From NCBI GenBank assembly GCA_023418475.1, contig JAEZZO010000033.1, positions 190,688-254,687 of the forward strand: 64,000 nt of DNA, given 5' to 3'. A program made the position numbers and the translations under genes. Of this stretch, positions 25,834 through 34,759 are shown piece by piece; the stretch's first letter is position 1, and the number at the start of each line of letters is the position of its first letter. The notes under the pieces are model-generated. The model ran no database searches and had not been told where the DNA came from. It saw only the letters and a list, made by a program, of their open reading frames with translations. Origin of the DNA: Bacillota bacterium (GTDB lineage Bacteria > Bacillota > Clostridia > Lachnospirales > Lachnospiraceae).

Positions 25834-27246
25834 ATGAATTTACAGTTGAAAATCTATATCGCCTATCTTTCATCACTCATCCTGTCAGTGGTTATTTTTT
25901 TGGTGGTAATCTGGTATCTCATGTCAAATGGCAACTGGTCCGGAATTAGTATGACAGATATGCAGAAAGCGGCTGAGGGGGCGGCACAAAGTATATCGTT
26001 GGAGGATTCGCCTGAAACGGTTAATGTAATATTAAAAAAATGGAGCCAAAAATACCCCGCAATGGTACTGGAACTATTTTCCGAGAAGAGAGGCATACTA
26101 ACTGTCACATCAGATAGGATTAAGATAACAGATATGGGAGAATTGATCAGCTGTCTGACCTATAACGGAAGCCGGTCCCAAGATAATTGGGTTTATGCGA
26201 CAAAGGCAGAATGGGGGAAACAGGAGAAGGTATATGTGATAGTTATCGTTCCTTCGAAAGAATATACAGCCGTAACTTTCCGGCTGAACGGAGCCAAAGG
26301 GTATGGATTATTTGGAAAGATGTTTTTGATCGGCCTTGGTATTACACTAATTATAACCTGTTCCTTTGCATATTTATTTACCAGAAAATTATCAAAACGG
26401 TTTCATCAGCTCATGAAGGGGATTGAGGATCTGGATATGGAGAACCTGGATGTTAAGATACAAAATCCTTCCAGGGATGAGATCGGAAGATTGGCAGATA
26501 CTATAAATCATATGACAGCACGCCTTCGTGAACAGGTCAGAGTAAAACAGGAATATCAAGAGGAAAGAAAAAAGCTTGTCTCCGATATTTCCCATGATCT
26601 CAGAACACCTCTGACCTCCATCATCGGATATGCGGAAGCTTTGGATGATAAGCTCTATGACAATGAAGAGGAGCTATACAGGTCAATTGCGATTATCAGG
26701 AAAAAAGCAGTTTATATGGAGAGGCTTCTTAAGGAGCTGCTGGATTTTTCAAGATATGAATCAGCCGGCAGAAAAACGGATAAACAACAAACCGATATTA
26801 CAGAACTGGCAAGAGAACTTTTAATTGAATATCTTCCGCTCCTGGAGAAGGAAGAGATAGCGCTTATCGCCGAGATACCGGATAAATTACCCCCAATAGA
26901 AATTGACAGGGATATGATAACACGGGTTATCAGAAATCTTTTGGATAATGCTGTTCGATATGGAAAAAGCGGTAAGAAAATTGAATTTATGATCACGGAG
27001 GAGATCGAATACCAACAAATCATAATCAGGGATTATGGTCCCGGAATACCGAAAGAGAATTTACCTCATATTTTTGAAAGATTTTACAGAGGAGATAAAA
27101 GCAGGGCAACGGATGGCGGTATGGGACTGGGACTTGCAATCGCTGATGAGATGGTAAGGCTTCACTGCGGAAAAATCGAGGTAGCAAGTCCCGAAGAAAA
27201 AGGTACGGCAATTCTTGTTCGACTTCCAAAAGCTGGTAGCAAATAG
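25834..27246 (+). CDS. Sensor histidine kinase
   Basis: 470-aa classical kinase: TM1 (about 8-30), an extracytoplasmic sensor of about 120 residues, TM2 (about 162-184), HAMP (185-240), HisKA with H254 in SDISHDLRTPLTS, and HATPase with RNLLDNAVRYG, DYGPGIP and GMGLGLAI. The ATG at 25834 follows GGAGG by 5 bases. It partners the OmpR regulator just upstream. The signal is unknown; the adjacent serine hydrolase hints at cell-wall stress. Confidence 0.93.
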   Translation: MNLQLKIYIAYLSSLILSVVIFLVVIWYLMSNGNWSGISMTDMQKAAEGAAQSISLEDSPETVNVILKKWSQKYPAMVLELFSEKRGILTVTSDRIKITDMGELISCLTYNGSRSQDNWVYATKAEWGKQEKVYVIVIVPSKEYTAVTFRLNGAKGYGLFGKMFLIGLGITLIITCSFAYLFTRKLSKRFHQLMKGIEDLDMENLDVKIQNPSRDEIGRLADTINHMTARLREQVRVKQEYQEERKKLVSDISHDLRTPLTSIIGYAEALDDKLYDNEEELYRSIAIIRKKAVYMERLLKELLDFSRYESAGRKTDKQQTDITELARELLIEYLPLLEKEEIALIAEIPDKLPPIEIDRDMITRVIRNLLDNAVRYGKSGKKIEFMITEEIEYQQIIIRDYGPGIPKENLPHIFERFYRGDKSRATDGGMGLGLAIADEMVRLHCGKIEVASPEEKGTAILVRLPKAGSK

Positions 27247-27282
27247 AAAAGATTAGTCATATTCTTCATTATGTTTCATTCT

Positions 27283-27320
27283 AAAATGGCAGACGGCTAG
27301 ATCACGCCTGCCAGCATTTT
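27283..27320. terminator. Shared terminator between kinase and HAD genes
   Basis: AAAATGGCAG (27283-27292) pairs with CTGCCAGCATTTT (27308-27320) allowing a 3-nt bulge, then more T. The right arm overlaps the 3' end of the minus-strand HAD gene. Confidence 0.5.
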
Positions 27321-28112
27321 TTCCACGGCATAAACAATACCATCTTCATCGTTTGAGAGAGTGATAAAATCAGCTGTATGCTTTACAATATCTCTCGCAT
27401 TTTTCATTGCAACACCGAGTCCTGCATATTGCAGCATGGTAATATCATTGTAGCCGTCCCCACAGGCTGCTACTTCATTCTTTTTTATATGAAGGTATTC
27501 TGCGAGATGGTTTAAAGAATAAGCTTTATCAACGTTCAACGGCATAATTTCTAAAAAATAGGGTTCGGAACGGTAAACACTGTACCGGTCACCGATGGTA
27601 TCGGCTAACCTCTTCTCGACTTTTGCAAGATAATCACCTTCTTGTAAAATCAGAAATTTCGTAACCGGAAAGTTTATGTATTCCATAAGAGAAGGTACCG
27701 CCTTGATCTGCATTTTATTGATGCCTGCTTCGATCTGTACATACTGGTTTTTGGGTGTCTCAGTGATAATGATATCGTTTTCGTAGGATAAAATCTCACA
27801 ATTATTTTCTTTTGCCAGGGGACAGATCAGCTGAGGTGCGTCTTTTGGCAGTACATTCTGATAGACAACTTTCCCTGTTTCACATTCAAAAATATAAGCG
27901 CCGTTAAAGGAAAGGATATAACCACCGTATTTCTTTAGTGCAAGCTCGTCTGCCAGAGGGGAAACTCCCTGTGTCGGTCTTCCGGAAGCTAAACATACTT
28001 TTACCCCCTGTTTTTGAAGATTAATCAGGGCCTTTTTGGTCCTTTCTGTGATCTTTTTCTGTGAATTCGTAAGAGTACCGTCGATGTCAATAGCAATTAA
28101 TTTGTATCGCAT
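27297..28112 (-). CDS. Cof-type HAD-IIB phosphatase
   Basis: 271-aa HAD hydrolase of the Cof/YkrA type. Motif I is AIDIDGTLTNSQ, motif II LASGRPTQG, motif III a lysine in NVDKAYSL, and motif IV CGDGYNDITMLQYAGLGVAM. These proteins dephosphorylate sugar phosphates, flavin nucleotides or cofactors; specificity is not predictable. The ATG at 28112 is preferred over the ORF start because GAGGAT lies about 9 bases upstream. It converges with the histidine kinase gene. Confidence 0.92.
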   Translation of the reverse strand: MRYKLIAIDIDGTLTNSQKKITERTKKALINLQKQGVKVCLASGRPTQGVSPLADELALKKYGGYILSFNGAYIFECETGKVVYQNVLPKDAPQLICPLAKENNCEILSYENDIIITETPKNQYVQIEAGINKMQIKAVPSLMEYINFPVTKFLILQEGDYLAKVEKRLADTIGDRYSVYRSEPYFLEIMPLNVDKAYSLNHLAEYLHIKKNEVAACGDGYNDITMLQYAGLGVAMKNARDIVKHTADFITLSNDEDGIVYAVEKMLAGVI

Positions 28113-28327
28113 TAAGTATATCCTCATCTTTCAAGTAAAATAATTTGTATATTATAACACGGAAAGCACAGGAATGCAGTAATGTATTTTTGGATTCCTT
28201 CCAGAAATTTTATTTATTACTGTATATGCTTAAGGAAATATAGATACCTTCTAAACGCAAGACTCTACTATGTGCTTTTGGATATAGTGATTATTTTATC
28301 AAGAAAAGGATTGCATTATCAACTTAG

Positions 28328-30010
28328 TTAGGCATTTTTTAAAGCATCTGCAACCGCATTCATAATTCCCATACTGCTGTAGGTAGCGCCTGATACGGTA
28401 TCTACGCTCACAGATTGTGTATCTAGTATGTCACTGATCACAGAGGAGGATGCACTCTGAAAGAATGCAGGGGTGTCTCCATTTGAAATTACTTTAATAT
28501 CTGAGATAGAACCATCCTTTACAGTAACGGATACCGTAGTAGTTGCCCTATGAAAACCTTCTGCGGAACCATTATATACGCCGTCTGTATATTTTGAAGA
28601 TACAGATGTGGTATTATCTGTTTGCGTGCTCTTAGAGGAGGCTTTTTCTGTTGTGTCGGAGGAAGCCTGTGAGGAATCGGAACGTTGTCTTCTTGGCCGT
28701 AAACTTTTTTGAGAATTTGCTTCTGATTTTGGCGCTTGTGTTACTGTTTCGGAAGCAGGGCTGTTGCCGGCTGACAAATCTCCGGAGTTATCCGGTACAG
28801 CTTCGGAAGCGGATCCCAGCTTAGCCAGCTCCAGTGCATTCGTTACCGCAACCATGATACCGTTGCTGCTGAAGGTTGCACCGGATACCGCATCAACTTG
28901 GGCTGACTGGCATGTGATAATCTGATTTACAATGGAACGGAAGGCACCCTCGAAGAACTGACGGTCATCCCCGTACGATACGGCTTCAATACCGGTTATA
29001 CTCCCGCCTTTGATTGTAACAGCTACGGTTGTAGTCGCATTTCTAAAACCTGTTCCAGAACCCTTATAGGTTCCGTCCGTATAAAGACTATTGGTGTTTT
29101 CGGAGGAAACAGCTGAAGTCTGGCTGCCCGAAGAGGCAGTGGCCGGCAATTCGGAAGTAATACTGCCGATATAATAGATGCCTGTTACGGCAGTAACGGC
29201 CAGCGCACCTGCTAAAACTGGACTGGCTGTGGTATTGACAACAGCAAGCTGTGCATTGCTGCGGGGACAGACTGTAATACAATTCATACAACGGATACAT
29301 TCACCTGTATCGACGGAATTCATTTCATAAAGTGGTATTCCCATGGAACATTTTCTGGTACAGGCTTTACAGGCGCCGCAGTCTTTATTTGGCTTCTTTA
29401 TTTTTAGAAAACTTATTCTTGAAATAATGGCAAAAACAGCACCAAGCGGACATAAGTAACGACAGAAAAACCGTTCAATAAAGAGAGAGCCGGTCATGAT
29501 TGCAAGCAGTAGCAGAAAGCCAACCGTAAGCTCGGTTATTATATAGGAAAGATTAGGTAATTGATCAAATACAACCAGGCTGCCGAAAGCATCCCATGGG
29601 CTTAAGGAGCTTATATTAATTGTCTGGAAGCTCCAAGCAGCAAGTATAATGAAGAGCAGAACAGCGTATTTAATCAGCTTTAAATACTTGTCAGCTTTTT
29701 CATTCATACGAAAAGAACTCTTAAATAATTTACGTGATATAAAATAAAGAAAATCCCCCATGGTTCCAAAGGCACACATCCATCCACAGAAGAAACGGCC
29801 TATAAGCATGGTGATGGGTATAATGGCAATCACACTGATGAGCTCCACAAAGGAAGCAGAAAAGCTTAGATTATGTTTCAGGATACCCTCATAAAGAAGC
29901 TTGAGGCTGAGAAAGGCATTGACATAAAGGCCTGGTAATAATACGAAGAATATGGCTTGTATCATAGCTTTTACAATATTCAGGTGGGATTGCTTGTTTT
30001 TTTGCTTCAT
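28328..30010 (-). CDS. Membrane ferredoxin with two covalent-FMN domains
   Basis: 560-aa electron-transfer protein. The N-terminal NosR/NapH-like membrane domain has five or six helices with CGWMC (C75, C79) and CRYLC (C183, C187), then two 4Fe-4S motifs (CGACKACTRKC 211-221; CIRCMNCITVC 238-248). After one more helix (about 262-282), two extracytoplasmic FMN_bind domains follow, each with the flavinylation motif SGAT (T379 and T543), joined by a Ser/Thr-rich linker (about 400-475). ApbE is encoded next door on the same strand. It probably carries electrons from cytoplasm to surface flavins, as in flavin-based extracellular electron transfer or Rnf-like routes (inference). Confidence 0.92.
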   Translation of the reverse strand: MKQKNKQSHLNIVKAMIQAIFFVLLPGLYVNAFLSLKLLYEGILKHNLSFSASFVELISVIAIIPITMLIGRFFCGWMCAFGTMGDFLYFISRKLFKSSFRMNEKADKYLKLIKYAVLLFIILAAWSFQTINISSLSPWDAFGSLVVFDQLPNLSYIITELTVGFLLLLAIMTGSLFIERFFCRYLCPLGAVFAIISRISFLKIKKPNKDCGACKACTRKCSMGIPLYEMNSVDTGECIRCMNCITVCPRSNAQLAVVNTTASPVLAGALAVTAVTGIYYIGSITSELPATASSGSQTSAVSSENTNSLYTDGTYKGSGTGFRNATTTVAVTIKGGSITGIEAVSYGDDRQFFEGAFRSIVNQIITCQSAQVDAVSGATFSSNGIMVAVTNALELAKLGSASEAVPDNSGDLSAGNSPASETVTQAPKSEANSQKSLRPRRQRSDSSQASSDTTEKASSKSTQTDNTTSVSSKYTDGVYNGSAEGFHRATTTVSVTVKDGSISDIKVISNGDTPAFFQSASSSVISDILDTQSVSVDTVSGATYSSMGIMNAVADALKNA

Positions 30011-30306
30011 AGGAACCTCCGTCTGAGTGCAGTTGCACGAAATATTTGATTTGTCAGGTAAAGCCTAAACTGAATTCGAGAGGAGCAGATACAACCTTAT
30101 TCCACATTTATTTTCTTGGCTTTACTCATTAGGAATCGATTGTCAAAAGCCTGATCTAGGTTATGTAGATGAATATGAGTGCATATATATTCATCTGGCA
30201 AATCATTTTTAGCTTTTGATATTCGCGACTCATTGTATGAATCTAAAATAAATTGCTTTTAGGTAACAATATTTTAGGATCATTAGGGTTTTAAGTTATG
30301 AGCGAG
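30011..30306. other. Intergenic region between ApbE and the FMN-binding protein
   Basis: No gene supported. About a third of it is repeat copy B (30137-30225). The remainder is AT-rich and must hold the start signals for the minus-strand FMN-binding gene. Confidence 0.5.
30137..30225 (-). repeat. MITE-like palindromic repeat, copy B
   Basis: 89-bp element, reverse-complement match of copy A at about 90% identity. Terminal inverted repeats are CGATTGTCAAAAGCCT (30137-30152) and AGCTTTTGATATTCG (30211-30225). Core arms AGATGAATAT (30167-30176) and ATATTCATCT (30187-30196) are perfect. No target-site duplication is obvious. Confidence 0.75.
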
Positions 30307-31242
30307 TTATAAGGTAAAACAGCCTCTTAAACCATCCGTGAGATAGATGGAAAGCTGATCGGTTATAAACAAAGCCTCTGCTTTAAACTCTTTTAATAAA
30401 TGAATACCGGCCTCCATACCGAGTACAAATAGTGCAGTAGTAAGAGCATCAGCCTCTAAGGAGCAGTCACCTACAACCGTAACACCAAGCAGGGAGGACT
30501 GTGCAGGTTTACCAGTTCTGGCATCCAGGATATGATGATAACGGATACCATCCTTAATAAAGAAGCGCTCATTACTACCGGAAGTAACGACCGTTTTCTC
30601 AGGTAGGGACAATATGCCGATATGTTTACCAGTGGCGGCCATAGGATTTTGTATTCCAATCTGCCACCATCCGCCATCTGGACGGGTACCCATTGTCAGT
30701 ACATTTCCGCCAAGGTTAATGATGGCATTCACAACATGATGTTCTTTTAAAATTCTTTTCACTTCGTCGGCAGCGTAACCCTTAGCAATACCGCCGAGAT
30801 CGATAGATTGGCCTGCTTTTTGCAGAAATGCCTGGCAATTTTTCTCGTCAAGTAACAAATCCTTATCATTTACAAACTTCTGAACAGTTTTTATATCCAT
30901 ATCATATGGAATATAGTTTTTCTTTTTACCAATTCCCCATAGCGTGACCAGCGGCCGGATAGTCAGTTGAAAAGCTCCTCCGGAAAGCTCTGAAAATAAA
31001 GCACCATGCTTTAGTAAGAGCATAGTGTCTTTGTGGATGGGAACAAATCCTTTTCCGGCCTGAACATTTATTCTTGTTATATCACTGTCCGGCAAAAAGG
31101 CTGACATATGGCGCTCAATCTCATTGACCCTTGCGACTGCCAGATTAAGAGCAGCAGGATCAGAAAAGTCAAAAACCTTTATATAATTTATGGTTCCTAA
31201 GGCATAGAACTGTTTATCAATAAAGTTCTTCGTATTCTCCAT
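30307..31242 (-). CDS. apbE: FAD:protein FMN transferase ApbE
   Basis: 311-aa ApbE-family enzyme that attaches FMN through a phosphoester to the threonine of SGAT-type motifs. Recognisable blocks are FSELSGGAFQLTIRPLVTLW, QSIDLGGIAKGYAADEV, NLGGNVLTMG and the metal-binding DARTGKPAQSS plus ADALTTALFVLG. No clear signal peptide or lipobox is present at the N-terminus (MENTKNFIDKQFYALG), which is unusual, as many homologues are exported lipoproteins. It lies upstream of the double-FMN-binding ferredoxin, its obvious substrate. Confidence 0.93.
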   Translation of the reverse strand: MENTKNFIDKQFYALGTINYIKVFDFSDPAALNLAVARVNEIERHMSAFLPDSDITRINVQAGKGFVPIHKDTMLLLKHGALFSELSGGAFQLTIRPLVTLWGIGKKKNYIPYDMDIKTVQKFVNDKDLLLDEKNCQAFLQKAGQSIDLGGIAKGYAADEVKRILKEHHVVNAIINLGGNVLTMGTRPDGGWWQIGIQNPMAATGKHIGILSLPEKTVVTSGSNERFFIKDGIRYHHILDARTGKPAQSSLLGVTVVGDCSLEADALTTALFVLGMEAGIHLLKEFKAEALFITDQLSIYLTDGLRGCFTL

Positions 31243-31540
31243 ATAGACTGTGTCTCCTATCGGTTTCAGAATATAGAGTAATTTTAAATGAATTTTGTGA
31301 GTGAACTTTGTTTGAAATGTGAAAAAATATTGAAAAATTAAGAAAACGAAAAAGAATGGTGGATAGAGAACTGTAACAAACGATACCTATAAATTAATAT
31401 TGGATAGTATAAGCTATGTTATTATAGAAAACGACATGTTATAATTAAAGTATCAACAAAAAATGCACAAGCATTTTTGTGAATGGAATGCGGACAAGAT
31501 CACGGGATTCTAACATACCAGCGAAGAAATGGAGAAAATA
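31243..31540. other. Divergent promoter region between apbE and SDR
   Basis: AT-rich without coding frames. It contains the extended -10 listed separately and one copy of the decamer GAACTGTAAC (about 31368). Confidence 0.45.
31437..31445 (+). promoter_or_regulatory. Extended -10 promoter for the SDR gene
   Basis: TGTTATAAT (31437-31445) matches the TGnTATAAT extended -10 consensus about 96 bases before the SDR start. No strong -35 is seen, as is usual for extended -10 promoters. Confidence 0.5.
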
Positions 31541-32245
31541 ATGAAGCAGAAAGTACTGATAACGGGAGCATCCAGGGGATTAGGCTATTTTTTAACAAAA
31601 AGATATCTGGAGGAAGGAGATACCGTCTTTGCGGGAGCCAGAGAGGTGTCTGCCCCAAAGCTATGTGAATTAAAGAAGGAATATCCGGAAACATTATGTA
31701 TTGTAGAACTGGAAGTAACAGATACGAATTCAACGATAACGGCAGCTAAAATGGTTGGACAGTATACGGACAAGCTGGATATCATCATTAATAATGCGGC
31801 GATACATGGACAGTCTTCCTTTGAAATACTAGAGAAAACTGATCTTGATGAGTGTCTGACTGTGTATGATGTAAACAGTATTGGTCCGGTCAGAATCGTA
31901 AAAGCTTTCTTAAGCTTCATCAGAAATAACGAACACTCCAAGATAATCAATATATCCTCGGAGAGCGCAAGTATCGGTACCTGTAAAAGAGATAAGGAAT
32001 TTGACTATTGCATGTCCAAAGCAGCCTTGAATATGGGAACAAAGCTGTTGTCAAATTACTTGAAAAAGGATCAAGCCATCGTACTTGCTGTTCATCCGGG
32101 ATGGATGAGAACCGATATGGGAGGCAGCAATGCGCATCTTGACCCATATGAGACAGCCTGTAAGCTGGTGGATCTATTTGAACAGATAAATGATATCGAT
32201 CATCCGGTCTTTATTGATAATAAGGGTGAAGTATATCCCTGGTAA
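31541..32245 (+). CDS. Short-chain dehydrogenase/reductase
   Basis: 234-aa SDR. Cofactor-binding glycine motif GASRGLGYF at the N-terminus, NNAAIHG structural motif, catalytic Ser in NISSESAS and the YCMSKAALN Tyr/Lys pair, then VHPGWMRTDMGG. The ATG at 31541 is chosen because GGAG lies 6 bases upstream. The substrate is unknown. The carbonic-anhydrase-like gene follows after about 95 bases, possibly in the same transcript. Confidence 0.9.
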   Translation: MKQKVLITGASRGLGYFLTKRYLEEGDTVFAGAREVSAPKLCELKKEYPETLCIVELEVTDTNSTITAAKMVGQYTDKLDIIINNAAIHGQSSFEILEKTDLDECLTVYDVNSIGPVRIVKAFLSFIRNNEHSKIINISSESASIGTCKRDKEFDYCMSKAALNMGTKLLSNYLKKDQAIVLAVHPGWMRTDMGGSNAHLDPYETACKLVDLFEQINDIDHPVFIDNKGEVYPW

Positions 32246-32338
32246 ATCTATTTAGAAATTGTAATAGCTGGCAGGGCGGTATTTTAATCGCAGTTAGTAG
32301 ATACCAAATTTCGAATTAAAAAAGGATTCTATGGAAAT

Positions 32339-32905
32339 ATGATGAATGAAATCAATAGGAACGAATTCGTAAGAGTATCCGCAGAAACGGATATATTCAT
32401 AAAATACAGGGATACGCCAATTGAAAAACTCCTTCAATATCATAATTTTGGAGCGCCCTTCGAAGCCTATACAAAAGCAAGTCTATTAGTCGGGATGTGC
32501 ATGGACAACAGAAAACAGCTTATAATCCCGAATAATTTTGCCTATATTCTGCGAACAGGAGGAGGCAATCTGCGTTTTAATGAATTTAAAATATCCTATG
32601 CCATTGCACTTGGTAATGTAAAGTGTATTGCTCTAATTGCTCACAACAACTGCGGAATGGTAAATCTTATTTCAAAGAAAAATGAATTTATTCAGGGAAT
32701 GGTGGAGAATGCCGGATGGAGTGAAAAGCAGGCCCAGGAGCATTTTATGAGCTACGCACCGATTTTTGAGATTGAAAATGAAATAAATTTCGTACTGAGT
32801 GAGGTAAAAAGATTAAGGGATAAATATCCTAAAATTTTGATTGCTCCTTTATTCTATCAGGTAGAGGATAATCTTTTATACCTGCTGGAGGATGACAGGG
32901 AGTGA
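32339..32905 (+). CDS. Beta-class carbonic anhydrase-like protein
   Basis: 188-aa protein with the beta-carbonic-anhydrase zinc site: C54 with D56/R58 in CMDNR, and H102/C105 in AHNNCGM, plus the RTGGGN loop. The length suits the short clostridial/mycobacterial subgroup. It would interconvert CO2 and bicarbonate in the cytoplasm. The start is not certain; a GGAAA precedes the tandem ATGATG at 32339. The C-terminus LFYQVEDNLLYLLEDD fits the family's final strand and helix. Confidence 0.82.
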   Translation: MMNEINRNEFVRVSAETDIFIKYRDTPIEKLLQYHNFGAPFEAYTKASLLVGMCMDNRKQLIIPNNFAYILRTGGGNLRFNEFKISYAIALGNVKCIALIAHNNCGMVNLISKKNEFIQGMVENAGWSEKQAQEHFMSYAPIFEIENEINFVLSEVKRLRDKYPKILIAPLFYQVEDNLLYLLEDDRE

Positions 32906-33064
32906 TGAGCGGGCAATTCCGGGTTCCCCTGTTCCTGTTTTATCAGAATGTTTCATTATATAAATTAGACTTGCTATATGGAATAATATGTATTATATTA
33001 TTAGCTAAATCAATCGGAAATAGTAAGATATAATAGGTAAATAAGATGTTAAAGGAAGAACTTT

Positions 33065-33116
33065 AATGAAGGTATTCCCTAAGAAGCAGAAAGACTTATG
33101 GGATACCTTCATTTTT
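33065..33116. terminator. Bidirectional-looking terminator
   Basis: AATGAAGGTAT (33065-33075) pairs perfectly with ATACCTTCATT (33103-33113), extended by TCCC/GGGA inside, followed by five T. It serves the carbonic anhydrase side and faces the converging fucosidase gene. Confidence 0.8.
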
Positions 33117-33178
33117 GTTTCTAAATGTTCGTTCTTCGGAATATTCCCAGGGAGAAGAGGTGCTTTAACAAAGATATT

Positions 33179-34495
33179 TTATAATCCGGCTTTCAATACA
33201 ACAGCACATTGTTCTACACTGTGATTATGTACGGTAATCATTAAATCTCTTCCGCTTTGTTGATAATCGACATTTACGGAAGGATCAAGAGCTTGCAGAG
33301 AACCTGATAAATTAGGTACCGTAAATGTGAAATCACCGCAGGGGGCATTATCAGCTATAACATAAAGTGCATTTTCCTTCGCAGTAAAATGAACATCTAC
33401 TCCACTGCTTACCATAGAAAGCCTGTCACTGATATGGGTATCATAGATAGCTTCCCCATTGATCTTCATCCAATTACCCAACCCGCGCAGCTTATCTGCC
33501 TGTATCGCGGGAATTGTTCCATCCGCCTTTGGTCCAATATTAATCAGAAGATTACCATTGTTGGCAACTGTTGAGACAAGCAGGCTAACCAGTTTCTCTA
33601 CGGAAAGAATATGTGCATCTCCTTCTGCAGCGTTATAACCGAAGGAAAGTCCAAGTCCGCGGCACATTTCCCACTTACTTTCACGGGAACCGCTCCCCAG
33701 CTGATACTCCTTAGTTATAAAATCATGATGCAAATTATTGAACCGGTCATCAACAACACCGTCTTCACAGGTGTTATAATAATGCGCCAACAAATGCTTC
33801 AGATGTTCTTCACCGGCATAAGGCCAGCCAATATCATTCCAGAAGACAGACGGATGATAGGTATCAATTAACTCCATTGACTGCTTATAGGCATAATCAG
33901 CATATTCATACGTAACAGAGCCATTTACCCGGATGTCATCATCACAGAAAATAGGATCATGTGCAAATTGCCAATCAAGGATACCGGAATAATAAAGACC
34001 CATCTTAAGCCCTTCTTTACGGACAGCCTCTGTCAGATCCCCAACAATATTGCGCTTTGGTCCGCGAGCGACAGAGTTGAAATTAGTATATTTGCTGGGG
34101 AAAAGGCAGAAGCCGTCATGATGCTTGGTAACAAGTACAACATATTTTGCTCCGGCTTCCTTAAATAGAGAGGCCCATTCATCAGGCTTCCAATTTTTCG
34201 CATGCCACAACTTGGCAAAATTCTCATAAGAAAACTCCTTGCCATAGGTTTGAATATGATGCTCATAGGTTGGACCGCATCCGATATTAATTGAATTATA
34301 GTACCATTCTGCGTACGGATTATTCGCAAACCACTCTTCGGAGCTTACGGTACCAAGCTCTACGGATGGTGGCGCAAAGGCCGGAACAGAATAAAGTCCC
34401 CAGTGGATAAAAATACCGAGTTTACAATTCTCATACCAGGAAGGAACCCTATGAGAGTGAAGGGATTCCCAGTTTGGTTGAAATTTATTAGACAT
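33179..34495 (-). CDS. GH29 alpha-L-fucosidase
   Basis: 438-aa intracellular-looking glycoside hydrolase (no signal peptide). GH29 blocks are present: CKLGIFIHWGLYSVPAF, KYVVLVTKHHDGFCLF and the nucleophile region SVFWNDIGWP (D221). It removes terminal alpha-L-fucose, e.g. from plant xyloglucan or host glycans. It diverges from the putative GHL6-like hydrolase gene, suggesting shared control of a small sugar-use locus. Confidence 0.93.
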   Translation of the reverse strand: MSNKFQPNWESLHSHRVPSWYENCKLGIFIHWGLYSVPAFAPPSVELGTVSSEEWFANNPYAEWYYNSINIGCGPTYEHHIQTYGKEFSYENFAKLWHAKNWKPDEWASLFKEAGAKYVVLVTKHHDGFCLFPSKYTNFNSVARGPKRNIVGDLTEAVRKEGLKMGLYYSGILDWQFAHDPIFCDDDIRVNGSVTYEYADYAYKQSMELIDTYHPSVFWNDIGWPYAGEEHLKHLLAHYYNTCEDGVVDDRFNNLHHDFITKEYQLGSGSRESKWEMCRGLGLSFGYNAAEGDAHILSVEKLVSLLVSTVANNGNLLINIGPKADGTIPAIQADKLRGLGNWMKINGEAIYDTHISDRLSMVSSGVDVHFTAKENALYVIADNAPCGDFTFTVPNLSGSLQALDPSVNVDYQQSGRDLMITVHNHSVEQCAVVLKAGL

Positions 34496-34759
34496 GATGA
34501 AGCCTCCTTAAGATTTAATTCTCATTTCTATATTATAGTATTAGTTGGAAGTATTTTCAATTACAGAATAAAGGTTACAGTTCCCCTGATAAAAACGAGG
34601 ATAGATTAATTCTTTCATCGAAACACTATAAAACATGACAAATAAATATAAGATTAAACAAAGACAATTTGTATAAAATTATATATAATAACCATTATAA
34701 AAATTACCAATGTAGAGCCAATGCCGAGTTTTAAGGCCGTTTGACAGATGGAGGTTGAC

